Assembly: GCA_001460835.1 (NCBI GenBank)
Contig: CYKH01000021.1
Coordinates: 1-42,356, forward strand
Source: Bodo saltans
Lineage: Eukaryota > Euglenozoa > Kinetoplastea > Eubodonida > Bodonidae
DNA length: 42,356 bases
Reading direction: 5' to 3'
Under the pieces are notes generated by a model. It saw only the letters and a list, made by a program, of their open reading frames with translations, searched no databases and had not been told where the DNA came from. The stretch's first letter is position 1. Each line of letters starts with the position of its first letter. Both the position numbers and the translations under genes were made by a program. Below are positions 8,853 through 17,514 of this stretch, piece after piece.

Positions 8853-11800
8853 ATGCGACCAAGAAGTGCTCTCCGTAGACCCCCAAGCGCTGGCCCTGCA
8901 CGCCCTCCGTCAGCCTCGATCACTGCAGCCAAGGCGACAGAACAGACAATTGATGCGCAGCGTCGACGGATAGGCCATCAGTTTGCTCATGCACTCCGCG
9001 AGAAAATTAGTATTCATCGTCATGCAATGAACTTGCCCGATGCTCCCCTCCAGTCCCCCAGTGTCGCTGAATTGACAGGCGAAACGGATGCAGAGTATTT
9101 CTCTGTCTTGCGAAATCGTGAAGACAATTCAAGAACAGTGGTTCACCGTCTTGCAACCGATGCTGGTATTGGACATCACAACGACGGAGCCATGTTTTCG
9201 GACCTTCTCCCTACTCTGAACGTTGAGGGTGCCAAGGTGGTGGATGCAGTGGCCATTGATGGAGTACTAACGATCCAATTGGCGTCTTGGACGGACGTTG
9301 ACGGAGTAGTTGTCACCGATGAGCCTAGAACATTGCGCGTCTTTCCGTCGGTTCCATACCGCTCCGCCCAGAACAGCGCCAAGCAATTCGCTCAGGGGTC
9401 GTTGCTGTTGTCAGCACTTGGTGCGGCTGGTGTGGTGGATGCGTCCCACGACGGTGGAGGTGGACCTCGTGGTTTTAGTCTGCATGTTGTGTCCCGGAAT
9501 GTCCTCGCTCCTGCGTTACCTGCACACTGCCGACATCTCCTCTTGTCGCCCTCGCCTCATCTTAGCGCTGTAGACGCGTTCACGGGGGACTCAAATCATC
9601 GCGCTGGTGAGGTTAACACTGACAACGATGCGTGGTGCTTTGTGGTGTCGCTCGACAGTTTTCACAGCAAAGCCATCTCCGTGCGAACAGTGTTACTTCG
9701 GCCCCCGTCCTCATCTTCGTTCAGCCGCACTGCTACCGCAACCAGCGCTTCCACAACAAGCAGCGCTGTGCGCGTTGTGTGTGAATCGTTTAGCGATGCA
9801 GAACTCTTCCAATGGTGCTACCTGCAACTTGCCCTTCGTGCTCATGTCGATGCCGCCTTGGATCCCGCATTGTACCTCTCCCATTCATCCACTGCATCTG
9901 CTGGCTCCTCGGTCGGTTCGTTGCGTGCGGATCTCATTGCCCGTCACCATCGTCACCACAATGTGCAGCACCAACACGGATCCACTTCGTTCCGCGATCA
10001 ACACCAAACACTTGCGTTCGAACCGCCAGATGGCAGTGCGGGGCGCTACATTGTGTTCCCTCCCACCACCCCAGTGTTGACACTTGTCGGTCTTGAGGGG
10101 ATCGTTCACGGGGTGTCTTCCGTGATCGCGACCGTTGGGGATGCGGCTGATGGTCAGTGGACTGAGTTATTAGGCTGGAGAGACATACCCGTCGTCAGTA
10201 GCTTCGCTCGCCACGTGTTGACGTCGTGGGCATCAAAAGTTCGTCTGCGCGATTCAAGGGACGCATTTGCGGCTCTCCAGCAGTTGTTTGACTTGTACTA
10301 CCCGTTGTACGGTACCACACGATCCGCGCTGCTTGAATTACGTGTGGCACCTCGCGTGTTTCTTTCTGGTCCGCGTGCCCACCGCCGGTTAAAGAAGTTT
10401 CCTTTTCTCGCAGATCACGTGACTGCTCCTGTGCGGCGGCCAAGCGTCATTCCCTCTCAATCCAAAATGTCCCCAGACGTTTCTGCAGCACTAGAGCGCA
10501 AGCCTAGCACGACGTGTGCCCCGATGGTTGTGACAACCTCTCACACACGAGTACAAGAAGAATGTGGCTACTTAATGGACCGATGGAGAACCTACATTGG
10601 GCACCCCCTTGGTGCTGATCACGACACTCGATGCGGCGACGTTAGCGTGTTTGAAAGCCACGATGACGCGTATCTCTCGAAAGTGAAGCTGATGGATGTT
10701 CTTGGAAGAGGTGGTAGTGGTCTGGTGTTTAAAGGCATGATCGACCATCCCGTGTATGAAGTGCCCATCGTTGTGGCGGTGAAGTGCTTCATCTTCCCAG
10801 ATGGCATGGACCACGAGACGTATGTACGCGAGTGTCTGACGGACGTGGCGTTCTTTGCTGTGTTTAATGAAGTGGATGCATGCGGCGTCGCCCCAAGCGG
10901 TCGTATGTACGACTTCTTTCTCACCTCGCAGCGCCTTCAAGGCATGAGCGACGACGACTGGAAAACTTGCCTCCACAACCAGCCCACTGACGGAACGGTG
11001 AACCTATGCTACCTCATCACGGAGCTCGTGGACAAGACGGTCGGCCGTTTCTTAACCGCATCCGACGATGACTACGACCCTTGCTACGACGAACTTCTCA
11101 ATAAACCCTTCGACGATCTGCAATCCTTCTTGTTCGTGTACTCGCAGCTTGTCCTGCGAAGTCAGTTCAACAATTACACAGTGCATGACGTGATGCTAAA
11201 CGGCCAACTGCGAGGGGACAACCTTGGTTTGATCTCCATTGAACGGTTGGTGTCCAAAGAAGCACGGCGACGGCGACGACTCTCCCAACCACGCCATCAT
11301 GCTGCACTTGAGGCGATGCCTACTAAGGAGCGACGGTTCGTCTGGTTTCAGTACGACAACGACAAATTGGACAACGGCAACAACGATGTGCCTCCGAAGT
11401 ATTTGAAATTTCCGTTGGCGGACTGGAACGACGGGACGATGGGAGGTGCGGCGTATTACGTCGTGTTTATCGATGTCGGCCAAGGACTGTTCCAGCATGT
11501 TCAAAAGCTGCACGATCGTGGCTTGATTGGTTCGCCTACAGTGGACTCCTGCCTTACAGACGACAACATGGGAAGGTACTGGCCACCGGAGGACCTGTAC
11601 GCGAAGGACATCACTGCAACAAGTGAAGCTGGGAAATCAGCGCTTGCGCTCGCCGCTAAAATGAAGGTGCCCAATGCAGATGCTGCTCGAACGCACTTGA
11701 CTACGATTCTCACGCATTTTGCAGACCTGGGTTACGGAGCTGTGGAGGGTGAGGAGCCGAGTGAACAAGATGTCGCAGATCGATTAGTGTGGACATGCAC

Positions 11801-11858
11801 AAAAGTGTCACTTGATCACCTCCACAACACGTACATTTACAGCTCGCTCAAGGAATGA
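8853..11858 (+). CDS. Large divergent protein kinase-like protein, probable pseudokinase
   Basis: This 1001-residue protein has a kinase-like fold in its C-terminal 400 residues. A glycine loop is present (LGRGGSGLVFKG, residues 617-628), followed by the VAVK lysine (K644), a plausible helix-C Glu (E660) and a hinge-like LITELVDKTV. The catalytic loop is NGQLRGDN (783-790). Compared with HGD/HRD loops, the catalytic Asp position is Gln, while the metal-binding Asn is kept. The DFG equivalent is DVG at D874, separated from the loop by an insertion of about 70 basic and charged residues. The N-terminal 600 residues are not recognised: a Pro/Arg/Ala-rich start, then a beta-rich region with Ser/His-rich inserts. 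No membrane segment is evident. It may be a regulatory pseudokinase or a lineage-specific atypical kinase using another base. Substrate and role are unknown. Confidence 0.7.
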   Translation: MRPRSALRRPPSAGPARPPSASITAAKATEQTIDAQRRRIGHQFAHALREKISIHRHAMNLPDAPLQSPSVAELTGETDAEYFSVLRNREDNSRTVVHRLATDAGIGHHNDGAMFSDLLPTLNVEGAKVVDAVAIDGVLTIQLASWTDVDGVVVTDEPRTLRVFPSVPYRSAQNSAKQFAQGSLLLSALGAAGVVDASHDGGGGPRGFSLHVVSRNVLAPALPAHCRHLLLSPSPHLSAVDAFTGDSNHRAGEVNTDNDAWCFVVSLDSFHSKAISVRTVLLRPPSSSSFSRTATATSASTTSSAVRVVCESFSDAELFQWCYLQLALRAHVDAALDPALYLSHSSTASAGSSVGSLRADLIARHHRHHNVQHQHGSTSFRDQHQTLAFEPPDGSAGRYIVFPPTTPVLTLVGLEGIVHGVSSVIATVGDAADGQWTELLGWRDIPVVSSFARHVLTSWASKVRLRDSRDAFAALQQLFDLYYPLYGTTRSALLELRVAPRVFLSGPRAHRRLKKFPFLADHVTAPVRRPSVIPSQSKMSPDVSAALERKPSTTCAPMVVTTSHTRVQEECGYLMDRWRTYIGHPLGADHDTRCGDVSVFESHDDAYLSKVKLMDVLGRGGSGLVFKGMIDHPVYEVPIVVAVKCFIFPDGMDHETYVRECLTDVAFFAVFNEVDACGVAPSGRMYDFFLTSQRLQGMSDDDWKTCLHNQPTDGTVNLCYLITELVDKTVGRFLTASDDDYDPCYDELLNKPFDDLQSFLFVYSQLVLRSQFNNYTVHDVMLNGQLRGDNLGLISIERLVSKEARRRRRLSQPRHHAALEAMPTKERRFVWFQYDNDKLDNGNNDVPPKYLKFPLADWNDGTMGGAAYYVVFIDVGQGLFQHVQKLHDRGLIGSPTVDSCLTDDNMGRYWPPEDLYAKDITATSEAGKSALALAAKMKVPNADAARTHLTTILTHFADLGYGAVEGEEPSEQDVADRLVWTCTKVSLDHLHNTYIYSSLKE

Positions 11859-12048
11859 AGTGGTCACGGTCGTCTTTGTTTTCTTCACTGGTGATGTAAA
11901 GTTTGTTTATTGTACAAGACCATCATTTAGCGTTTTTTTCTCACGTTTTGCTCGCTGCTTCGTGTGCTTCTTTATTTGTGTATGCCGGACTTCACTGTTC
12001 ATTGATACGGGAGAAAACGACAAAGCAGAAGGAGTAGGAAAAACAACA

Positions 12049-12651
12049 ATGCCAACCGCAGCAAGCACCTCCCACAGCGACACCGCAGGTTCCGCCGCCG
12101 CCCCATCTCCACGAAAGTTGACTCAGGATGAACTTCAACGCAGTGCCAATCGCTTGGCAACCACAACGAGGCCCCAAGTTACGTTGAAACCTCTGGTGGA
12201 GGCATCAAAGATGTCCAAGGAACAAGAAGAGAAAAGCATCAAGAGGCTCTATGAAGAATCAGTTGCGTCTCAGAAGAGGAAGCAAGCAGATTTGGAAAAG
12301 CGACATGAAGAGGCCACATCCCCAAAGCATTTGTCTCACACTCGTGCGCTTGCGCCATCGGAAGAGCAGGAGGCTGTCTCTCGCCTGTACGATAAATCTA
12401 TCGAGCACAAGCAAATTGTCCGAGCAGAATTGGAGAAGAAGTTTAGCACGGAGCAACCCAAGAAGCGCCTGGATGGAGCGACACAGTCGGACGTCAACCA
12501 ACGACTGTACGTCGATAGCATCACGAAGCACCGCGATGGGCATACAAAGCTCTACGAAAAATACATTCTCGACTTGGAGCCCAAGGCTGCGAAGCGTACG
12601 GGAGAGGAGCTGAGGGCTAGTGCGGCGAAGCTCCACGCTGGAGAAAGATAA
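12049..12651 (+). CDS. Small protein with RLY-type helical repeats
   Basis: This 200-residue charged protein has no family I can name. It contains three clear copies of an imperfect unit of about 40 residues with the core RLYxxS: IKRLYEESV (R66), VSRLYDKSI (R112) and NQRLYVDSI (R152). Each is followed by a Lys/Glu-rich helix ending in LEKRH, LEKKF or YEKYI. Degenerate half-units flank them: ELQRSANRLA near 28-37 and ELRASAAKLH near 187-196. This gives about five units in all. The first 25 residues are Ala/Ser/Thr-rich and disordered. It looks like an elongated helical cytoskeletal or scaffold protein, which is inference only. I chose the ATG at 12049; the frame is open upstream, overlapping the previous gene, but has no ATG. 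Confidence 0.75.
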   Translation: MPTAASTSHSDTAGSAAAPSPRKLTQDELQRSANRLATTTRPQVTLKPLVEASKMSKEQEEKSIKRLYEESVASQKRKQADLEKRHEEATSPKHLSHTRALAPSEEQEAVSRLYDKSIEHKQIVRAELEKKFSTEQPKKRLDGATQSDVNQRLYVDSITKHRDGHTKLYEKYILDLEPKAAKRTGEELRASAAKLHAGER

Positions 12652-12967
12652 GAGTGGGATTCGATCCCATTTCGTGAAGAAAAATAGCGATGATACTCTA
12701 GTCGCCTTTTCTTCTCGTTGAGCAAAACATGTACAAAAACAAAACGCGCACATTTTAAGCAGTTTTAGCAGACCAGCCAAACTTTCACACTGCTTAGCCT
12801 TCACTACATTACACGCATCCGACCCAGAAAACAAGGGGACAAAAAGCTTTATCGCACATTCTTGAAACCTTTTTTTTTTAGAGATGCACGCAGTTTCTTT
12901 TTTATTGGCCTTTTTTTTCATTTCAAGTATCGAAAGGACTTAGCGTGTCCAAAACTCGATTTAAAAA
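12652..12967. other. Intergenic spacer with trans-splicing signal, no gene
   Basis: Nothing coding is visible here. Its last part has long T runs (about 12868-12924) that serve as the polypyrimidine tract for the next gene. A tRNA T-arm-like string near 12656-12670 has no matching acceptor stem. Confidence 0.6.
12926..12927 (+). promoter_or_regulatory. Candidate spliced-leader acceptor (AG) for the first TLC gene
   Basis: A near-continuous pyrimidine tract from about 12890 to 12924 ends in CAAG, leaving a leader of about 40 bases before the ATG at 12968. Confidence 0.55.
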
Positions 12968-13768
12968 ATGATCGGTGATATCTTTTCTTGGGTGCACAAG
13001 ACCCTCAGCCCAGCCCCGTTGAGCCCCCTCTTCCAGGAGGGCGGTCGCTTCTACGGCTTCAATGAGGATCTTACCCTCACTGCCTTTGGCCTGATTGGCT
13101 TGTTCGTTGTGGATAACCTCATCGTGAAGCGCTTCATTCAGCCCAAGGTGCGCTACTTCGCCCTGCACACAATCGCCAACGCAGTGACCGCTATCGCAGC
13201 CTTCCCTGATGTGGTGAAGGGCTTTACCGCCGACCCTCGCGACACCTTCAGCGGCCCCGCGCACACAATGGTCGCCAACTCGATGGTGGCCGCCATCCAC
13301 ATTTACCACTGCTTGGCCTTCAACCTTCGCCGCGAAGATATTGTTCACCACGCCGTGTTTGTGACCATTCTTTGCGGCCTTGCCGTCCCCCTCAAACAAG
13401 GCGATGGCATTGGTAACACGTTTGGATGCTTCTTTCTCTCAGGTCTGCCTGGCGGTTTGATCTACTTCAACCTGTGCCTTGTGGCGCATGGCTACATGAG
13501 CAAGATGACCGAGAAGAAGCTCTCCGCGGCGATTAACGTGTGGCTTCGTGGCCCTTCCATGGTGGTGTACACGTTTCTGGGATGGTCAACGTGGATGGCC
13601 GGCCGCACAACGATTCACCCAATTTTTGCCCTCCTCTGCGTTCTGTTGCATTTTACCAACGGGCAGTACTACGCCCAGCAGTCCGTGGAGTCGTTCGCAG
13701 TGCAGAAGGAGCGCCTTCGTGCTGAGAAGGCGGCGGGTACTTCTGACAACACGAAGAAAGACGAGTAG
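12968..13768 (+). CDS. TLC-domain (TRAM/LAG1/CLN8-like, TMEM56-type) membrane protein, copy 1
   Basis: This 266-residue polytopic protein has about six hydrophobic segments. It shows TLC-family landmarks: RYFALHTIANA, then AAIHIYHCLAF, then DIVHHAVF with the paired histidines. TLC proteins lie in endoplasmic reticulum or related membranes and act in lipid sensing, transport or sphingolipid chemistry. This one is closer in style to TMEM56/CLN8-like members than to ceramide synthase, since no Lag1 motif is seen. The N-terminal LSPLFQEGG motif is shared with the paralogue at 14006. The C-terminal tail is charged (KERLRAEKAAG). Codon use is more G/C-ending than in the paralogue (29 of the first 40 codons against 21), which suggests higher expression. 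Exact function is unknown. Confidence 0.75.
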   Translation: MIGDIFSWVHKTLSPAPLSPLFQEGGRFYGFNEDLTLTAFGLIGLFVVDNLIVKRFIQPKVRYFALHTIANAVTAIAAFPDVVKGFTADPRDTFSGPAHTMVANSMVAAIHIYHCLAFNLRREDIVHHAVFVTILCGLAVPLKQGDGIGNTFGCFFLSGLPGGLIYFNLCLVAHGYMSKMTEKKLSAAINVWLRGPSMVVYTFLGWSTWMAGRTTIHPIFALLCVLLHFTNGQYYAQQSVESFAVQKERLRAEKAAGTSDNTKKDE

Positions 13769-14005
13769 GTCTTGCGGTTTAAGAAGCATGATGGTGATCC
13801 CTTCTGATGCTGGTCAGTTCTGCGCCGTGTGTCAACAACACTTCGCCCCTTTGAACCTCTTTTTCTATGCAAATTGTGTTTTGTTTTTCGTCAAGTCAAC
13901 AAAGGCGTTTTGTTGATACTGGACTTCACTGCTCTGTTACATGCTTTGTGTTATTTTGAAGAACTATCAAGTAGACGAAGAAAATATTGATTATCTCACA
14001 GCAAA

Positions 14006-14830
14006 ATGACTCACGCAATTCATAAAGTTCTATCTTCAGTGCTCGGCTTCTTTGCTCCGCCCCCAGTGTCGCCACTGTTCCAGGAAGGCGGTGCGCTTCA
14101 CGGCCTCAACGAAGACATTACTCTCACTCTTTTCGGCATGGGTGCATTATTCCTTGTCGACACGCTCATCGTCAAGCCCTTCATTGCACCAAAAGCAAGG
14201 TACTTCGCGCTACACGTGTTTGGCAATGCTGTAAGTTCTGTTGCCGCATTTCCTGATGTGGTCACCGCACTCACACAAGATCCAACGAGGCTTCTTGGCA
14301 CACCAGCGTCGACGATGCTTCCCAACTCCATGGTGGCTGCTATTCATTTGTACCACTGCGTCGCATTTCCTCTGCGTGCCGAAGACATCTTCCACCATCT
14401 TACGTTTGTCGGGTCCCTCTGCTGTCTCGCGCTACCTGCCAAGCGTGTGCTTGGTGCGGCGAGCGGCTGGGGATGCTTTTTTATGTCAGGTTTTCCTGGA
14501 GCGTTGAACTATCTCTTGCTCGTTCTTGTTGCGCATGGACGTGTCAGCCGCCTCACGGAGAAGAAGTGGACTGCACGTATCAACGTGTGGCTGCGTGCTC
14601 CATCCTTGACGATCTTTTTGTTTATGGCGTTTTCTAATTTTGTGCATCGTGGCTCGCAGGATATTCATCCAGTTCTCTCTGCCATTGTCGGGCTGTTGTA
14701 TTTCTACAACGGTCAGTTCTATTCGCAACAAGCGGTGGAATCATACGCCGTGCATGTGGAGCGTGCGCGCGAAGAAAAGAGACAACAGCAACAACAAAAC
14801 AATTTATCGGCTATCATTCGTGAAGAGTAA
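14006..14830 (+). CDS. TLC-domain membrane protein, copy 2 (tandem paralogue)
   Basis: This 274-residue paralogue of the preceding gene is collinear along its whole length and lies 237 bases downstream. It keeps the same landmarks: VSPLFQEGG at the N-terminus, ARYFALHVFGNA, AAIHLYHCVAF, DIFHHLTFVG with the paired His, and FYNGQFYSQQAVESYAV near the C-terminus. The two proteins are clearly diverged, so the duplication is old, unlike the near-identical GST and TDR1 repeats elsewhere in the window. Its tail ends in a Gln/Asn run (RQQQQQNNL). Codon use is ordinary. The local role is presumably the same membrane-lipid function as copy 1, with different dose or specificity; that is inference. Confidence 0.75.
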   Translation: MTHAIHKVLSSVLGFFAPPPVSPLFQEGGALHGLNEDITLTLFGMGALFLVDTLIVKPFIAPKARYFALHVFGNAVSSVAAFPDVVTALTQDPTRLLGTPASTMLPNSMVAAIHLYHCVAFPLRAEDIFHHLTFVGSLCCLALPAKRVLGAASGWGCFFMSGFPGALNYLLLVLVAHGRVSRLTEKKWTARINVWLRAPSLTIFLFMAFSNFVHRGSQDIHPVLSAIVGLLYFYNGQFYSQQAVESYAVHVERAREEKRQQQQQNNLSAIIREE

Positions 14831-14968
14831 GGAGGGGGGACAACGAAAGGAGGCGCACACAATTACGGCAAAGGAAACGGGCTCGTCCCAGTCACGTTTT
14901 CCTGTTTCTTTTTTTCATCTATGCATCTCAATTCAGTTTATTATTCTTGCGAACATCTGACGCTGTGA

Positions 14969-17359
14969 ATGGTTGCCATAATCGTGTTTCCTTTTCTTGA
15001 AGGAAAAAGACGAGTCAATCTATCTGCATTTTTACAAGGGCTGGTCAACATGTTCCTAGTGAGCTGGAATGTGGCTGCATGGACAACGACGACTGCGGCG
15101 ATTCGTGGCGCGTTCGGATCCCTCGAATCATTCCTACAAAAACTCGATGCCGACATCCTGTGCCTGCAAGAAACGAAGATCGGCAAAAAGAAGCTCGATG
15201 CTGATGAAGTCTCGTGCGGGGCAGCCGATCGTCCCGGCTTTCCCATTGCTGGCTATGAGTCGTTCTGGTGTTACTGCACTGAGAAGGGGATGAACGGTGT
15301 GTGCACGTTTGTGAGATCTGGTCTCACACATCGTGTCGATGCGAGACCGTTTGGAGATGATACCCTTGATAACGAGGGCCGGTGTATTGTGACATATCAC
15401 TCCCACTTCACGCTGTTTAATGTTTACGTGCCGAATTCCCGTGGAGGGGATCGACAAGCGTACAAGACGCGGTTTTTAACGGCGCTGAAAGGTGCCATGA
15501 ATCGTGCTCGTGAGGAAACGAAACGCCCAGTGATCCTCGTTGGGGACATGAACTTTACGTACCGCACGGAAGATTGTCATTTCAGTAATCGCAAATTGTG
15601 CCTCCAATCGTTGGCCACTGCCCTTCGCGTTGCCGCCTGTAATGGCGAAGAAAACAGTGCAACGGCAGCCGAGCCCGTTTCGACAAGCACGGCACCAAAT
15701 CTGTACTCCAAGCGTCACCCATTGCACGACTATGAAGTTGAAATGTTGATCAAATGTATTCCACTTCTTCACGAGCACGTTGTTCAAAAACTTGGAAGAC
15801 CAACTTACTTAGAACAACAACTCTATCATGATGCCGCCACCATCTTAAATGCCACGTCCTCGCCGGAGGAGGTCCAGCGGAGAACTCGTTATCTGCATGC
15901 GGCTGCTGAACGCGTTGACGTGCTTCGCCAAGCCCTTCGCGCAAATCACGAGCAGCAGCAGTTTTCGAGCAAAAACAACAAGAACGTCACCTCCAACACC
16001 ACCACCACCACTGCTGCGGAGATGTTGGGTAAGGGAGCAAACCGGAACGTCACAGGCAACGGTGGCAGCGACGACGAGGTGAATCATACCGACGAGGGAA
16101 ACGACGAAAACGGGAGCAGCACTTCGGCATTTCGAGACTATGTGTGGGTGGATTCTCTTATTCGTGGCTCCCCAAACGCCATTAACGAACGAAATGAAAT
16201 TCTCTACTTGACGTCTGAATGTGTTGGTGTGCCCTGCCACCACCGAGGTGACGCCGAATTTGCCATCTCCTTGCTGACAGACCCCATTCACCCCATGATC
16301 GACACGTTTACAGAATTCACGGAAGTTGCACGAACGAAAGAAAGGAGCGTGAACCTCTTGAGACTCCCCGGTTGCCCCCGTCGCACAGTGATGGGAATTG
16401 CTACTCCTGGTCCAGGTGAGGAGGATTCTGCTGCAGTTGTGATGACAACGTTCCCTCAACCATTTACATGCTGGGACCAATATCGCAATAAACGATACGA
16501 CAATGAGGGGAACCGTATTGACTACGTCTTTGTGGATGCTTCATTGTTGCAACAAGTGGACTGTGTTACTGTAGCCCCACCACCACACTCAAGTGACATC
16601 AACACAATCAATTCCTCGTCTTCTACAATGGCACCTATTGGCAGCTCAGCATGTGACAACGTTGTGGCGAGCCAAATTTCATCGACGAGGGACACTCTTC
16701 TTTCAGGTCTGAACGGTCCTGAGCGCCGAGCAGGACTTGTGCGAGCAACCGCCAACGGTCGCTACTCCGCTGCCCCTACATCAGGCGGAGGCATGGAGAA
16801 GTTGAGAGACGTTGACAAATTTCTCATGTTCCAAAGCAGCAGCGCATTGCAGCAGCAACAAAATCGACACACCCCTCCACATATTGCACAGCAGCCTCAA
16901 CATCACCGCAACACTGGGCTGCTCATCACACCACCACAGTTCAGCGATCACATTGGTGTCACGATTGTCCTTGAACCACGTCTTTTACCAGCGGCGGCAC
17001 ATGGTATCACACCCACCACCACCACCACCACGAAGTATTTTCTAGTTCCTCGGGATGCAGGAAAGGCAGTGCTCGATCCCAGCGGGGTCCTCTTTCGTCG
17101 CAAGTCCGGCAACCTCATGAGCATGTTTGCAAAGAAAGCAGCAGTAGCAGCAGCAACAGCATCTGCAAGCGTCGCGGCAGTGCAACCCAACAACAACACC
17201 ACCGCATCATCATCGTCGTCACCCTTTAGCGATACAAACTCTTCAAGAAAACGGGAACGCGACCAAGAAGCGCATACTCATCAACCACCACCAGCAACGA
17301 CATCACAACAATCGTCGTCGTCCAGAAACGTTGAGGTAATTATTGTCGTTGATGATTGA
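14969..17359 (+). CDS. APE2: AP endonuclease 2-like (exonuclease III family) with large insertions
   Basis: This is a class II AP endonuclease of the EEP superfamily, which cuts DNA 5' to abasic sites and trims 3' blocked ends. Catalytic residues are visible: N34 in SWN, E68 in LQETK, the YVPN segment, D193 and N195 in GDMN, the APE2-style FTCWDQYRNKR followed by RIDY (516-519), and D660/H661 in FSDH. The core is stretched by two large low-complexity insertions: about residues 210-390, and about 520-657, where APE2 normally has only a short link. The C-terminus is Ser/Ala/Gln-rich. NLMSMFAKK near 713 loosely resembles a PCNA-binding box but lacks the Gln. No Zf-GRF is seen. The start is uncertain: ATG 14969 adds 27 residues, while ATG 15050 gives the usual MFLVSWN beginning and follows a possible acceptor near 15001. 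Confidence 0.88.
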   Translation: MVAIIVFPFLEGKRRVNLSAFLQGLVNMFLVSWNVAAWTTTTAAIRGAFGSLESFLQKLDADILCLQETKIGKKKLDADEVSCGAADRPGFPIAGYESFWCYCTEKGMNGVCTFVRSGLTHRVDARPFGDDTLDNEGRCIVTYHSHFTLFNVYVPNSRGGDRQAYKTRFLTALKGAMNRAREETKRPVILVGDMNFTYRTEDCHFSNRKLCLQSLATALRVAACNGEENSATAAEPVSTSTAPNLYSKRHPLHDYEVEMLIKCIPLLHEHVVQKLGRPTYLEQQLYHDAATILNATSSPEEVQRRTRYLHAAAERVDVLRQALRANHEQQQFSSKNNKNVTSNTTTTTAAEMLGKGANRNVTGNGGSDDEVNHTDEGNDENGSSTSAFRDYVWVDSLIRGSPNAINERNEILYLTSECVGVPCHHRGDAEFAISLLTDPIHPMIDTFTEFTEVARTKERSVNLLRLPGCPRRTVMGIATPGPGEEDSAAVVMTTFPQPFTCWDQYRNKRYDNEGNRIDYVFVDASLLQQVDCVTVAPPPHSSDINTINSSSSTMAPIGSSACDNVVASQISSTRDTLLSGLNGPERRAGLVRATANGRYSAAPTSGGGMEKLRDVDKFLMFQSSSALQQQQNRHTPPHIAQQPQHHRNTGLLITPPQFSDHIGVTIVLEPRLLPAAAHGITPTTTTTTKYFLVPRDAGKAVLDPSGVLFRRKSGNLMSMFAKKAAVAAATASASVAAVQPNNNTTASSSSSPFSDTNSSRKRERDQEAHTHQPPPATTSQQSSSSRNVEVIIVVDD

Positions 17360-17488
17360 TTCTGTCACACATAGAGACTACCTTCGTTCTCCTCATCATA
17401 ATGCCGCCACACTGTGATGTCGCCACGTCCACCCAAGCCCTCCCTTTTTTTTCTCTCTCTCTTTCCTCGTTCATTTATTTTCCCGCGC

Positions 17489-17490
17489 AG
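17489..17490 (+). promoter_or_regulatory. Candidate spliced-leader acceptor (AG) for the XKR-like gene
   Basis: A very strong C/T tract (about 17440-17484) ends in CGCGCAG, leaving a 24-base leader to the ATG at 17515. This is one of the clearest acceptor signals in the window. Confidence 0.6.
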
Positions 17491-17514
17491 GGCATAATCG
17501 AGTAAGAACAGACA

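Noticed and set aside
11812-12048. N-terminal extension of the RLY-repeat protein overlapping the kinase-like gene
   Set aside because: The extension has no ATG, is rich in Phe/Cys/Val from T-rich intergenic DNA, and the repeats begin only after ATG 12049.
12652-12680. GATTCGATCCCA string resembling a tRNA B box / T-arm
   Set aside because: No acceptor stem, anticodon arm or A box can be placed around it; it follows directly on the stop codon of the RLY gene.
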